From the NCBI GenBank assembly GCA_017396725.1, contig JAFQLA010000041.1, positions 1-14,000 on the forward strand: DNA of 14,000 nt, in the 5' to 3' direction. The position numbers and the translations under genes were made by a program. Positions 6,291 to 13,570 of this stretch are shown here, piece by piece. Below the pieces are notes generated by a model. That model worked only from the letters and a program-made list of their open reading frames with translations. It searched no databases and was not told where the DNA came from. Source of the DNA: Oscillospiraceae bacterium. GTDB taxonomy: Bacteria; Bacillota_A; Clostridia; Oscillospirales; Oscillospiraceae. The stretch's first letter is position 1. Every line of letters begins with the position of its first letter.

Positions 6291-6765
6291 AGGAAAAGAA
6301 CACCATGCCGGCACCGTAAGTCACAAAAGCCACGATCAGCCCCGCAGCAATAACGCCCAGAGCAATAGAGGGAAAAGCGCGCTTGATACGCATCTTCAGC
6401 ATAGCGGCAATCAAAGCGCCCGTCCATGCACCGGTACCGGGCAGCGGAATCGCCACCAGGAGGAAAAGGCCCCAGAACTCGTACTTTCGCACCGTGTCGG
6501 ACTTCTTTTCCGCGCGGCGCTCAAGCTTTGTCACCATTTTGTTCAACCACTCGCTTTTTTCACGCAGCCACGCAAAAATATTGCGGATAAAAATGATGAT
6601 AAACGGCACCGGCACCAAATTGCCCAGCACGGATACCACTATGGCAGGCCACAGATCCATACCGTGGGCGATAGCCACAGGAATGGCTCCCCGCAGTTCT
6701 ATCACAGGAACCATCGATATAAAAAATGTCATCAGCACGTTGCCGAAAGGCAGATCCCAAAGCAT
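6289..6765 (-). CDS. Small multidrug-export family membrane protein (COG2426)
   Basis: This 158-residue integral membrane protein belongs to the family annotated as putative small multidrug export protein (PF06695). The match rests on the N-terminal SMVPVIELRGAIPVAIA (17-33), the helix LGNLVPVPFIIIFIRNIF (47-64), a charged cytoplasmic loop (about 66-93, rich in Lys, Glu and Arg) and AIPLPGTGAWTGALIA (105-120). The paired E-L-R-G-A-I-P and P-L-P-G-T-G re-entrant-like motifs are typical. Transport has rarely been tested in this family, so a drug-export role is only the family label. ATG 6765-6763 has AAGGAG seven bases upstream. It lies 18 bases after the PHP-gene stop codon in the same operon. 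Confidence 0.88.
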   Translation of the reverse strand: MLWDLPFGNVLMTFFISMVPVIELRGAIPVAIAHGMDLWPAIVVSVLGNLVPVPFIIIFIRNIFAWLREKSEWLNKMVTKLERRAEKKSDTVRKYEFWGLFLLVAIPLPGTGAWTGALIAAMLKMRIKRAFPSIALGVIAAGLIVAFVTYGAGMVFFS

Positions 6766-6783
6766 GCTGTTTCTCCTTCACTC

Positions 6784-7554
6784 TTAAACTTTACTCTCCA
6801 CACCCAGCGTTTCCAGCGGCTCAATACCAAGCGAGCGGAGATATTCTACCGCCGCGCACCGGGCATGATCCCGCTGCAGGAAGGAAGGCTGGTGGGCATC
6901 ATAGCCCAAAATGACCCGATTGCCCGTTTCCTTTACGATATCCCAGAAAGCCGCGCGGGGATACCATCTTCGGTCCGCAAGGCCCAAAAGGTTAAATTCA
7001 ATGGGCACATCTCTCTTCTTTACTTCGCGGCAAAGCTCTTCCATTACCGCGCGGTACTGGGCGGCATCCCCATGGAAATTGGGAAGATCGGGATGCGCCA
7101 GATAGAGAAAGCGCCCCGTATCCAGGCCCTCCAGCGTCTGGCGGACATAAAGCCGCAGCAGTTCGATATCGCCAAAGGCATTGCCCACATAGTCTCCTGT
7201 GCCTTCGGCATCAAAATAATGCTGGCCCAGAATCATATAGTCCATTGGGTACTGATCCACGGTTTCCATCAGCTCCCCGAAAAGAGCCGGCATATATTCC
7301 GTTTCAAAACCCAACAGCAGCTTGATATCCCGGCTATATTCCTTTTTCAGATCCAGCACCGTCTGCACATAGCAATCCATCTCCCCCATGGGCATACGCA
7401 CACCGGAAACATAACCGCCTTTAAAGGGATAGGCCACATGGTCGGAAATGCCCAACACATCAAAGCCTGCCCTGATGGCACTTTCCACATATTCCCGCTC
7501 TGTGCCGATGGCGTGCATGCAGCGCCGGGTATGGGTATGATAATTAACCTTCAT
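6784..7554 (-). CDS. PHP-domain phosphatase, histidinol-phosphatase (HisK) type
   Basis: This 256-residue cytoplasmic metalloenzyme resembles the PHP-type histidinol phosphatases, which make histidinol from histidinol phosphate in histidine synthesis. Metal-ligand motifs of the PHP barrel are present: H6-T-H8, SDH (D38-H39), GFETEY (E84), H112, LAHPD (H154), E186 and GYDAH (D219-H221). The length fits. No other his gene lies in the window, so a different phosphoester substrate is possible. ATG 7554-7552 overlaps the end of the SLOG gene by 11 bases, and the ribosome binding site lies inside that gene, indicating coupled translation. It is the second gene of the leftward operon. Confidence 0.85.
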   Translation of the reverse strand: MKVNYHTHTRRCMHAIGTEREYVESAIRAGFDVLGISDHVAYPFKGGYVSGVRMPMGEMDCYVQTVLDLKKEYSRDIKLLLGFETEYMPALFGELMETVDQYPMDYMILGQHYFDAEGTGDYVGNAFGDIELLRLYVRQTLEGLDTGRFLYLAHPDLPNFHGDAAQYRAVMEELCREVKKRDVPIEFNLLGLADRRWYPRAAFWDIVKETGNRVILGYDAHQPSFLQRDHARCAAVEYLRSLGIEPLETLGVESKV

Positions 7555-8074
7555 TGTCTTCCTTTTTCACACTTTCAACGGGAATATCCAAAATGGGTAC
7601 ACCCCGCCCCATAGCATAAGTGATGGTCTGCAGCGTGCCGCCGGGCAGGCCGTTATGTACCGCGATAAGAAGGGACGCGTGATCCACCAGATAACGGTTG
7701 CGGCGGGCCATGCAGTCAGGCGTATAATTTTCGCAGATCAAGGTTTCCAGATCCGCTGCCGCCACGATCTTTTCATGCCGCTGCCGCGCGGAGGCGGGCC
7801 AACGCTGGGTCTGGGTGGCGCAGGGGATGACGGCCTCCAGCGTCACATCACTGTGGCGCGTTTTCAGCTCCATCACCGCCTCGCCGAAATAGATATCACA
7901 ACCCTGCGCCATACCGCAGAGAAAATGGGTATATCCTTCGGCATAAGCCGCTTCCACCGCGTCATAAAGCCGTTTTTTCAGCGCAACGCAGCGGGGATCC
8001 TCCTCTCGATAGCCCCAAGGGAGCTTGGTGGGGCGATGCCCCGTAAAACCGCAGGTAAACTGCCGTCCTTTCAT
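7544..8074 (-). CDS. YpsA-like SLOG-domain protein (DUF1273 family)
   Basis: This 176-residue soluble protein is related to Bacillus YpsA. It has the family's N-terminal CGFTGHRPTKLPWG (8-21), the Rossmann-like glycine motif LCGMAQGCDIYFGEAV (52-67), then RWPASARQRHEKIV (91-104), LVDHASLLIAVHNG (129-142) and the GGT loop (145-147). SLOG domains are related to DprA and lysine-decarboxylase-like folds and are predicted to bind nucleotide-derived ligands. YpsA has been linked to cell division in Firmicutes, but its reaction is unknown. ATG 8074-8072 follows a strong G-rich ribosome binding site (8089-8079). A longer frame to 8242 runs back through the promoter and is rejected. It is the first gene of the leftward operon. 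Confidence 0.87.
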   Translation of the reverse strand: MKGRQFTCGFTGHRPTKLPWGYREEDPRCVALKKRLYDAVEAAYAEGYTHFLCGMAQGCDIYFGEAVMELKTRHSDVTLEAVIPCATQTQRWPASARQRHEKIVAAADLETLICENYTPDCMARRNRYLVDHASLLIAVHNGLPGGTLQTITYAMGRGVPILDIPVESVKKEDNEG

Positions 8075-8105
8075 ATGCTCCCCCCTTTTGCGTATAGTTG
8101 GTTTT

Positions 8106-8134
8106 ATTATAAAGCAGCTCCCGATTATTGTAAA
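8106..8134 (-). promoter_or_regulatory. Predicted sigma-A promoter of the leftward SLOG-PHP-membrane protein-PAP2 operon
   Basis: On the minus strand TTTACA (8134-8129) and a perfect TATAAT (8111-8106) are separated by 17 bases. The start would be near 8099, leaving a leader of about 25 bases. Confidence 0.85.
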
Positions 8135-8156
8135 CCTTTTGTTCGTCCCGCCGCTC

Positions 8157-8185
8157 TTTCCTTCTTCCCCGATCTGTGGTAAACT
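8157..8185 (+). promoter_or_regulatory. Candidate extended -10 promoter of dinB
   Basis: TAAACT (8180-8185) has TG one base upstream (extended -10). A weak TTTCCT (8157-8162) sits 17 bases before it. No LexA-type GAAC-GTTC box was found in the 136-base spacer. Confidence 0.45.
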
Positions 8186-8210
8186 GAAGGAAAAAGGAAA
8201 GGAGTTTATC

Positions 8211-9422
8211 ATGGACCGCACGATACTGCATTGTGACCTCAACTGTTTTTATGCCTCCGTGGAGCTCCTCTCCCGCCCTGATCTGAAGGATGTTCCCGTA
8301 GCCGTCTGCGGCGATCCCACCTCCCGCCACGGCATCATTCTCGCTAAAAATGAACACGCCAAAAAGTTCGGCGTCGCCACAGCGGAAACCATTTGGCAGG
8401 CCAAAAAAAAGTGTCCCGACCTGGTGCTGCTCCCGCCCCATCACGAGCTTTACCGCGTCTATTCCCAGAAGGTCAATGCCATTTACACGGAATACACCGA
8501 TCTCATCGAACCCTTTGGCATCGATGAAAGCTGGCTGGATATCACGGGCAGTTCCCATCTTTTCGGCGGAGACGCGGTGCAGATCGCAGACGAGATCCGA
8601 AACCGCGTAAAAAAAGAGCTGGGACTCACCCTTTCTGTGGGGGTCTCCTTCAACAAGATCTTTGCAAAACTCGGAAGTGACTACAAAAAACCTGACGCCA
8701 CCACACTCATTTCCCGGGAAAACTGGAAGGAGATCGTCTTCCCTCTCCCCATCCGTGACCTGCTCTTTGTGGGACGGGCCGCGGCAAAGGTTCTGAATCA
8801 GTACGGTGTTTACACCATTGGCGAGCTGGCACAATTTCCTGTAGACACGCTGGAAGATCTCTTCGGCAAGCTGGGTCTGCAGCTCCATGCTTATGCCAGC
8901 GGCGAAGAGCACAGCCCCGTGCGGAGCTGGTACGAACCCGAAACGGTAAAATCCGTGGGTAACAGCACTACCTTCCGCCAGAACCTCACCACTTGGGACG
9001 CGGTACGCACAGGCCTTTCCCTTCTCTCCGACTCGGTGGCCATGCGATTGCGCCATCACGGACTATACTGCAGCGGCGTGCAGATCACGGTGAAGGACGC
9101 CAATTTCAAATCCATCACCCGACAAAAGCAGCTTCCCTCCGGCACCCATCTCATGAAGGACATTTTCCACGCCGCCATGGAGCTGATGGAAGCGGCATGG
9201 CAGCCGCCCAATCCCATCCGCCTTTTGGGCGTCACCGCCATTAACCTCACGGAAAATCTGGAAACTTACGAACAGATCGATCTTTTAAGCGGCAGCAAAA
9301 CCGCCGTAAATGAAAAGCAGGAAAAAGTGGAAAAAACCATGGACGCCATCCGCGCCAGATTCGGCTCGGCCGCCATCTCCTACGGAACGGCCAAAAATCT
9401 GGAGTGGGATGACAATTATTGA
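8211..9422 (+). CDS. dinB: DNA polymerase IV (Y-family translesion polymerase)
   Basis: This 403-residue error-prone polymerase copies past damaged bases. The palm and finger motifs are present: HCDLNCFYASVE (7-18; catalytic D9, likely steric gate Y14), LAKNEHAKKFGV (44-55) and GIDESWLD (103-110; catalytic D105 and E106). Then come SVGVSFNKIFAKLGSDYKKPD, the helix-hairpin-helix thumb near VGRAAAKVLNQYGVYTIGELA, and a complete little-finger domain. An Asn occupies position 11, where E. coli DinB has an Asp, as I recall for many clostridial relatives. The C-terminus (SAAISYGTAKNLEWDDNY) shows no clear clamp-binding peptide, so this was not assigned. ATG 8211 has AAAGGAG six bases upstream. The cyclo-ligase gene starts eight bases after the stop codon, so the two are likely co-transcribed. 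Confidence 0.96.
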   Translation: MDRTILHCDLNCFYASVELLSRPDLKDVPVAVCGDPTSRHGIILAKNEHAKKFGVATAETIWQAKKKCPDLVLLPPHHELYRVYSQKVNAIYTEYTDLIEPFGIDESWLDITGSSHLFGGDAVQIADEIRNRVKKELGLTLSVGVSFNKIFAKLGSDYKKPDATTLISRENWKEIVFPLPIRDLLFVGRAAAKVLNQYGVYTIGELAQFPVDTLEDLFGKLGLQLHAYASGEEHSPVRSWYEPETVKSVGNSTTFRQNLTTWDAVRTGLSLLSDSVAMRLRHHGLYCSGVQITVKDANFKSITRQKQLPSGTHLMKDIFHAAMELMEAAWQPPNPIRLLGVTAINLTENLETYEQIDLLSGSKTAVNEKQEKVEKTMDAIRARFGSAAISYGTAKNLEWDDNY

Positions 9423-9430
9423 GGAAATTT

Positions 9431-10000
9431 ATGCAGCAGATTCAGGAAGAAAAAAAGTCTTTGCGAAGCGAGATCCGCAAAGCCATCACCGAAAGCTTCA
9501 TCCCGCAGCGCGCAGAGCTCAGCCATAAGATCTGCAGCCACGTGCTGGAATACGCTCCTTACCGCAAAGCTGAAACCGTGTTCCTTTTTATCGGCACCGC
9601 CCGGGAGATCGATACCCTCCCTCTGCTGGAGGACGCATGGCAAAGCGGCAAAACCGTCTGCGTGCCCCGCTGCATGGAAGGCAACCGCATGGCTCTTTGC
9701 CGCATTGATTCTATGGATGCACTCTCTGTGGGTTCCTACGGCATCCTTGAGCCTGCCGCCAACTGCCCCACCCTTGACCACAGCGAGATCGATTTTGCCC
9801 TGATCCCCTGTCTCGCCTGCACCCGGGACGGTAAGCGTCTTGGGAAGGGCGGTGGGTATTATGATCGGTTTTTTGAATTATACGATGGCCCCGCCGCTAT
9901 GATCTGCCCTGAAATGCTGGTGCAGAATTTTATCCCCACGCTGCCCCATGACAAACCCGTACAGCCTGTCATTACAGAGCTGGGCATCTTCTGTTCCTAA
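9431..10000 (+). CDS. 5-formyltetrahydrofolate cyclo-ligase
   Basis: This 189-residue enzyme (5,10-methenyltetrahydrofolate synthetase) uses ATP to return 5-formyltetrahydrofolate to the active folate pool. Family features are the N-terminal KKSLRSEIRK (8-17), the VFLFIGTAREIDT strand (50-62), VGSYGILEP (100-108) and the nucleotide/folate signature GKRLGKGGGYYDRF (134-147). The length is standard. The frame opens at a TTG at 9419, overlapping the dinB stop codon, but ATG 9431 with GAGGAA just upstream gives the usual N-terminus. Its nearest partners are dinB upstream and glyA downstream. Serine hydroxymethyltransferase is a known source of 5-formyltetrahydrofolate, so the glyA link makes metabolic sense. 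No terminator follows, so readthrough into glyA is likely. Confidence 0.93.
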   Translation: MQQIQEEKKSLRSEIRKAITESFIPQRAELSHKICSHVLEYAPYRKAETVFLFIGTAREIDTLPLLEDAWQSGKTVCVPRCMEGNRMALCRIDSMDALSVGSYGILEPAANCPTLDHSEIDFALIPCLACTRDGKRLGKGGGYYDRFFELYDGPAAMICPEMLVQNFIPTLPHDKPVQPVITELGIFCS

Positions 10001-10003
10001 GCC

Positions 10004-10032
10004 TTGACACGCCCCATTCCTTTTGCTATGAT
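10004..10032 (+). promoter_or_regulatory. Strong predicted sigma-A promoter of glyA
   Basis: A perfect TTGACA (10004-10009) and TATGAT (10027-10032) are separated by 17 bases, with TG one base upstream of the -10. It starts four bases after the cyclo-ligase stop codon. The leader is about 60 bases, and no riboswitch was recognised in it. Confidence 0.9.
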
Positions 10033-10098
10033 TCAATATGTCGTTGATAATGTTTTCATCGGATTTTTTTATAAAACAAGAAAGTGAGACCATCTGCC

Positions 10099-11343
10099 AT
10101 GATCCAGGACAGCATTGATTTTATCACTCAGTACGATCCCGAAGTCGGTCAGACTATCGAAGCTGAACTTGACCGCCAGCGAAACAACATTGAGCTCATC
10201 GCCTCTGAAAACCTGGTAAGCAAAGCCGTGATGAAGGCTTTGGGCACCTGTCTTACCAACAAGTATGCCGAAGGTTACCCCGGCAAACGCTACTACGGCG
10301 GTTGTCAGTGTGTAGACGTGACGGAAAACATCGCCCGCGAGCGCGCCTGCAAGCTTTTCGGCGCAGACCACGCCAATGTTCAGCCCCATTCCGGCGCTTC
10401 CGCAAACCTTGCCGCATTCAAGGCTCTGCTTCAGCCCGGCGATACTTATCTGGGTCTGAATCTGGCTCACGGCGGCCACCTTTCCCACGGCTCCCCCGTG
10501 AACATTTCCGGCCAGTATTTCAATCCCGTAGCCTACTCCGTCGATGACGAAACCGAAACCATCAATTACGATGCCGTTTACGATCTGGCGCAGCAGCACA
10601 AGCCCAAGATGATCCTTGCCGGCGGCTCTGCTTATCCCCGCAAGATCGACTTTGCCAAGTTCCGTGAGATCGCAGACAGCGTGGGCGCCACCCTCATGGT
10701 GGATATGGCCCATATCGCAGGCCTTGTTGCCGCAGGCGAACACATGAACCCCGTTCCTTATGCGGATGTTGTCACTTCCACCACCCACAAGACCCTTCGC
10801 GGCCCCCGCGGTGGTCTGATCCTCTGCAAGGAAGAATGGGCCAAGAAGATCGACTCCGCCATCTTCCCCGGCACACAGGGCGGCCCCCTCATGCACACCA
10901 TCGCAGCCAAGGCCATCTGCTTCGGTGAAGCGCTCAAACCCGAATTCAAGGAATACGGCCGTCAGGTAGTGAAAAACGCCGCCGTATTGGCCGAAGGCCT
11001 CAAGGCTGAAGGCTTCCGTCTGGTTTCCGGCGGCACCGACAACCATGTGATCCTCGTTGACGTCCGCAACTTCGGCATCACCGGCAAGGAAATGGAAAAG
11101 CGTCTGGACGAGTGCTACATCACCGTCAACAAGAACTCCATCCCCAATGACCCCGAAAAGCCCTTCGTCACCTCCGGCATCCGTGTCGGCACTCCCGCTA
11201 TCACCAGCCGCGGCTTCAAGGAAGACGAAATGCGCGCCGTAGCCCGCTGGATGGGTATGGTAGCCCGGGATTTCGAAGGCAGCCGCGAAGAAGTGGCCAA
11301 AGCCGTCAAGGCTCTCACCGCCAAGTACCCCCTGTATGAATAA
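10099..11343 (+). CDS. glyA: Serine hydroxymethyltransferase
   Basis: This 414-residue PLP enzyme interconverts serine and glycine while loading tetrahydrofolate with a one-carbon unit. Conserved parts are [11 protein letters not shown] (31-41), [14 protein letters not shown] (56-69), [11 protein letters not shown] (97-107), the [12 protein letters not shown] segment (202-213) and the PLP-binding [13 protein letters not shown] (227-239), with Lys231 as the Schiff-base residue. The family starts at [12 protein letters not shown] sequence, supporting ATG 10099 over the in-frame GTG at 10084. The Shine-Dalgarno is weak: only AAAGTGAG at 10081-10088. It has its own strong promoter and a strong terminator, but can also receive readthrough from dinB and the cyclo-ligase gene. 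Confidence 0.97.
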   Translation: MIQDSIDFITQYDPEVGQTIEAELDRQRNNIELIASENLVSKAVMKALGTCLTNKYAEGYPGKRYYGGCQCVDVTENIARERACKLFGADHANVQPHSGASANLAAFKALLQPGDTYLGLNLAHGGHLSHGSPVNISGQYFNPVAYSVDDETETINYDAVYDLAQQHKPKMILAGGSAYPRKIDFAKFREIADSVGATLMVDMAHIAGLVAAGEHMNPVPYADVVTSTTHKTLRGPRGGLILCKEEWAKKIDSAIFPGTQGGPLMHTIAAKAICFGEALKPEFKEYGRQVVKNAAVLAEGLKAEGFRLVSGGTDNHVILVDVRNFGITGKEMEKRLDECYITVNKNSIPNDPEKPFVTSGIRVGTPAITSRGFKEDEMRAVARWMGMVARDFEGSREEVAKAVKALTAKYPLYE

Positions 11344-11349
11344 ACTTTT

Positions 11350-11384
11350 GAAGGAGAAGCGCTGCGCGCTTCTCCTTCTTTTTT
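11350..11384 (+). terminator. Strong rho-independent terminator after glyA
   Basis: A perfect 12-bp stem GAAGGAGAAGCG (11350-11361) / CGCTTCTCCTTC (11367-11378) with loop CTGCG is followed by T6 (11379-11384). Confidence 0.96.
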
Positions 11385-11417
11385 GCTGAATTTCCGTGCA
11401 TTTTTCCCCCTCTTACC

Positions 11418-11446
11418 TTGACACGAAAGCCCCCAAATGATACAAT
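11418..11446 (+). promoter_or_regulatory. Predicted sigma-A promoter of the pyrC-pyrK-pyrD operon
   Basis: A perfect TTGACA (11418-11423) and TACAAT (11441-11446) are separated by 17 bases. The start would be near 11453, giving an unusually long leader of about 114 bases. Confidence 0.9.
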
Positions 11447-11515
11447 ATCAAAAAATATGGGAGTTGCGTTTTCCCCCTTTTTCCGCACCCTTTTTTCTGT
11501 GTGTTTCGCTTGGAT

Positions 11516-11540
11516 ATGTCCTGCTGCGAAGGCAGGATAT
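11516..11540 (+). promoter_or_regulatory. Leader hairpin upstream of pyrC
   Basis: ATGTCCTGC (11516-11524) pairs with GCAGGATAT (11532-11540), 9 bp with one G-U, around a TGCGAAG loop. It ends 15 bases before the AGGAGG (11556-11561). Only a broken U-run follows, so it is a poor terminator. It does not match the PyrR-binding loop consensus as I know it. A regulatory role is inferred. Confidence 0.45.
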
Positions 11541-11566
11541 TTTACTGTCTTGACGAGGAGGTTCTT

Positions 11567-12817
11567 ATGGTACTGTTCCCTAAGCTGAACGTTTACAATA
11601 ACGGTACTTTCCAGAAGGAATCCTGCTATTTCAACGGTACTGCTGTCTGCGCCGACATGCCCAATGGCGGTGCTGTTGTTTCCGTTTCCGATGAATATGA
11701 ATATTTCCTGTTTCCTGGTTTTGTGGATGTGCATGTGCATCTCCGCGAGCCGGGATTTTCTTATAAAGAGACCGTTGCCACCGGTACTTTGGCCGCAGCC
11801 CACGGCGGTTACACCGCGGTCTGCTCCATGCCCAACCTGAAGCCCACCCCCGACTCTTTGGAAAACCTCGCCCCTCAGCTGGAAGCCATCAAAAAAGATG
11901 CTTTGATCCATGTCTATCCTTACGGCACCATCACCGTGGGCGAAGCGGGCGAAACTCTTGCCGCGCTGGAAGAACTTGCCCCCCATGTCTGCGCCTTCTC
12001 CGATGACGGCCGCGGCGTGCAGGATGAGGAAATGATGCGCCGCGCTATGGTGGAAGCCAAGAAGCTGGGCAAGATGATCGTGGCTCACTGCGAAGTAAAC
12101 GAGCTTCTCCACGGCGGCTACATCCATGATGGTGTCTACGCCGCGCAGCATGGCCACGCAGGTATCTCCTCCGAGAGCGAGTGGCGCCAGATCGAGCGTG
12201 ACATCCGCCTCGCCAAGGAGACCGGCTGCGCCTACCATGTATGCCATATCTCCACCAAGGAATCTGTGGAACTGATCCGTCAGGCCAAGGCTGACGGTGT
12301 GGATATCACCTGCGAGACCGGCCCCCACTACCTGATCCTCTGCGATGAGGATCTGCAGGAAGACGGCCGCTTCAAGATGAATCCCCCCCTGCGCTCCGCC
12401 GAAGACCGCGCAGCCTTGATCGAAGGCATTCTGGACGGCACCATCGACATGATCATTACCGACCATGCGCCCCATTCCGCAGAGGAAAAGAGCCGCGGCC
12501 TTGCCAAGAGCCCCTTTGGCATCGTAGGTCTGGAGACCTGTTTTGCCATGCTCTATACCTACCTTGTAAAGCCCGGCGTCCTTACGCTGGAAAAGCTCAT
12601 CGACCTCATGGCCATCGCGCCCGCAAAGCGCTTCGGCCTTCCCCTCAGCGATGAGGATTACACCCTCTTCCGTCTGGGCAAGGAATCCACCGTGGATCCC
12701 GAAAGCTTCCTTTCCATGGGTAAGGCTACCCCCTTCACCGGTTGGAAGAGCGAAGCTGACTGTCTCGTCACCGTATGCGGCGGCAAGGCCGTATATGTGG
12801 CAGACGAGCTGAAGTGA
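11567..12817 (+). CDS. pyrC: Dihydroorotase
   Basis: This 416-residue zinc amidohydrolase closes carbamoyl aspartate to dihydroorotate, the third step of UMP synthesis. Motifs are DVHVHLREPG (54-63, metal ligands H56 and H58), MPN (88-90), FSDDG (144-148), AHC (H174), CHIST (H227) and TDHAPH (D299), followed by SPFGIVGLET. This is the layout of the long (class I, Bacillus-type) dihydroorotases. The frame could extend upstream to 11501, but AGGAGG (11556-11561) five bases before ATG 11567 decides the start. It is the first gene of the operon, and pyrK follows 15 bases after the stop codon. Confidence 0.95.
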   Translation: MVLFPKLNVYNNGTFQKESCYFNGTAVCADMPNGGAVVSVSDEYEYFLFPGFVDVHVHLREPGFSYKETVATGTLAAAHGGYTAVCSMPNLKPTPDSLENLAPQLEAIKKDALIHVYPYGTITVGEAGETLAALEELAPHVCAFSDDGRGVQDEEMMRRAMVEAKKLGKMIVAHCEVNELLHGGYIHDGVYAAQHGHAGISSESEWRQIERDIRLAKETGCAYHVCHISTKESVELIRQAKADGVDITCETGPHYLILCDEDLQEDGRFKMNPPLRSAEDRAALIEGILDGTIDMIITDHAPHSAEEKSRGLAKSPFGIVGLETCFAMLYTYLVKPGVLTLEKLIDLMAIAPAKRFGLPLSDEDYTLFRLGKESTVDPESFLSMGKATPFTGWKSEADCLVTVCGGKAVYVADELK

Positions 12818-12832
12818 TAAAGGAGAGATCAC

Positions 12833-13570
12833 ATGAGAAAAGAAACCGTTCTTACCGTCGCAAGCAATCGCGGCGTGGCACGGGGCACCTTTGAAATGGT
12901 GCTCAAGGGAGATGTATCTTCCATCACCGCACCGGGCCAGTTCGTCAATCTGGCGCTGGACGGCCATTTCCTGCGCCGTCCCATCTCTGTGTGTGATGTG
13001 GGCGAAGGCAGCCTCACCATCGTTTATAAGGTTCAGGGCCAGGGCACTGAGGAAATGAGCCACTTTGCCCCCGGCAAGGAGATCAATGTCCTCAGCGGTC
13101 TCGGTAATGGCTTTGACACCTCCAAAAGCGGCGATGCCCCCCTGCTCATCGGCGGCGGCGTAGGCGCGGCCCCCATGTTTTATCTTGCCCGCTGCCTTGC
13201 AAAAGAGGGCAAAAAGGTCACCGTGATCCTCGGCTTCAACACCAAAGATGAAATCTATTATAAAGACGAATTTGCCGCTTTGGGCGCGGATGTCCACATC
13301 ACCACCGTGGACGGCAGCTGCGGCACCAAGGGCTTCGTAACGGACGCTATCAGCGAATGCGGCGAATGCTCCTATATCTACACCTGCGGCCCCGAACCCA
13401 TGCTGCGGGCCGTGTATAACGCAAGCGAACTTCCCGGCCAGTTCAGCTTTGAAGAGCGCATGGGCTGCGGCTTCGGCGCCTGCATGGGCTGTTCCTGCAA
13501 AACAATTTATGGCAACAAGCGCATCTGTAAAGACGGCCCCGTGCTGGTAAAGGAGGAGATCCTGTGGTAG
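12833..13570 (+). CDS. pyrK: Dihydroorotate dehydrogenase B, electron-transfer subunit
   Basis: This 245-residue flavo-iron-sulfur subunit passes electrons from PyrD to NAD. It has a ferredoxin-reductase-like FAD domain (RRPIS, 48-52; VYKVQGQGTEEM, 64-75), the NAD-binding GGGVGAAPMFYLAR (107-120) and YTCGPEPML (183-191). The C-terminal [2Fe-2S] ligands are C212, C217, C220 and C232, with the CX4CX2CX11C spacing of PyrK. AAAGGAG, overlapping the tandem TGA-TAA stops of pyrC, lies seven bases before the ATG. The last seven bases overlap the pyrD start, so the two subunits are translationally coupled, as expected for a PyrD2-PyrK2 complex. Confidence 0.96.
   Translation: MRKETVLTVASNRGVARGTFEMVLKGDVSSITAPGQFVNLALDGHFLRRPISVCDVGEGSLTIVYKVQGQGTEEMSHFAPGKEINVLSGLGNGFDTSKSGDAPLLIGGGVGAAPMFYLARCLAKEGKKVTVILGFNTKDEIYYKDEFAALGADVHITTVDGSCGTKGFVTDAISECGECSYIYTCGPEPMLRAVYNASELPGQFSFEERMGCGFGACMGCSCKTIYGNKRICKDGPVLVKEEILW
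13549..13556 (+). promoter_or_regulatory. Ribosome binding site deciding the pyrD GTG start
   Basis: AAAGGAGG, inside the end of pyrK, lies seven bases before GTG 13564. No ATG lies nearby in this frame. Confidence 0.85.

Noticed and set aside
5953..7614. 553-codon open frame on the plus strand
   Set aside because: It runs antisense through three recognisable minus-strand genes and has the His/Arg/Gln-rich composition of a shadow frame.
8075..8210. LexA/SOS box controlling dinB
   Set aside because: No inverted GAAC/GTTC pair with the right spacing is visible. A lone GTTCG half-site is not enough.
8075..8242. N-terminal extension of the YpsA-like gene
   Set aside because: The extension covers the predicted promoter and part of dinB. 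The family N-terminus begins at ATG 8074.
7962..9059. 365-codon open frame on the minus strand opposite dinB
   Set aside because: It covers dinB antisense and the intergenic promoters, and it has no recognisable domain.
10038..10125. Short upstream reading frame in the glyA leader
   Set aside because: Its ATG falls at the predicted transcription start and has no ribosome binding site.
11453..11566. PyrR attenuation site
   Set aside because: No match to the PyrR-binding loop consensus as known from Bacillus was found. It is kept only as an unexplained leader.
11315..13297. 660-codon open frame on the minus strand opposite pyrC and pyrK
   Set aside because: It lies antisense to two clearly recognisable genes, has no recognisable domain, and reflects third-position G+C bias that removes stop codons from the opposite strand.
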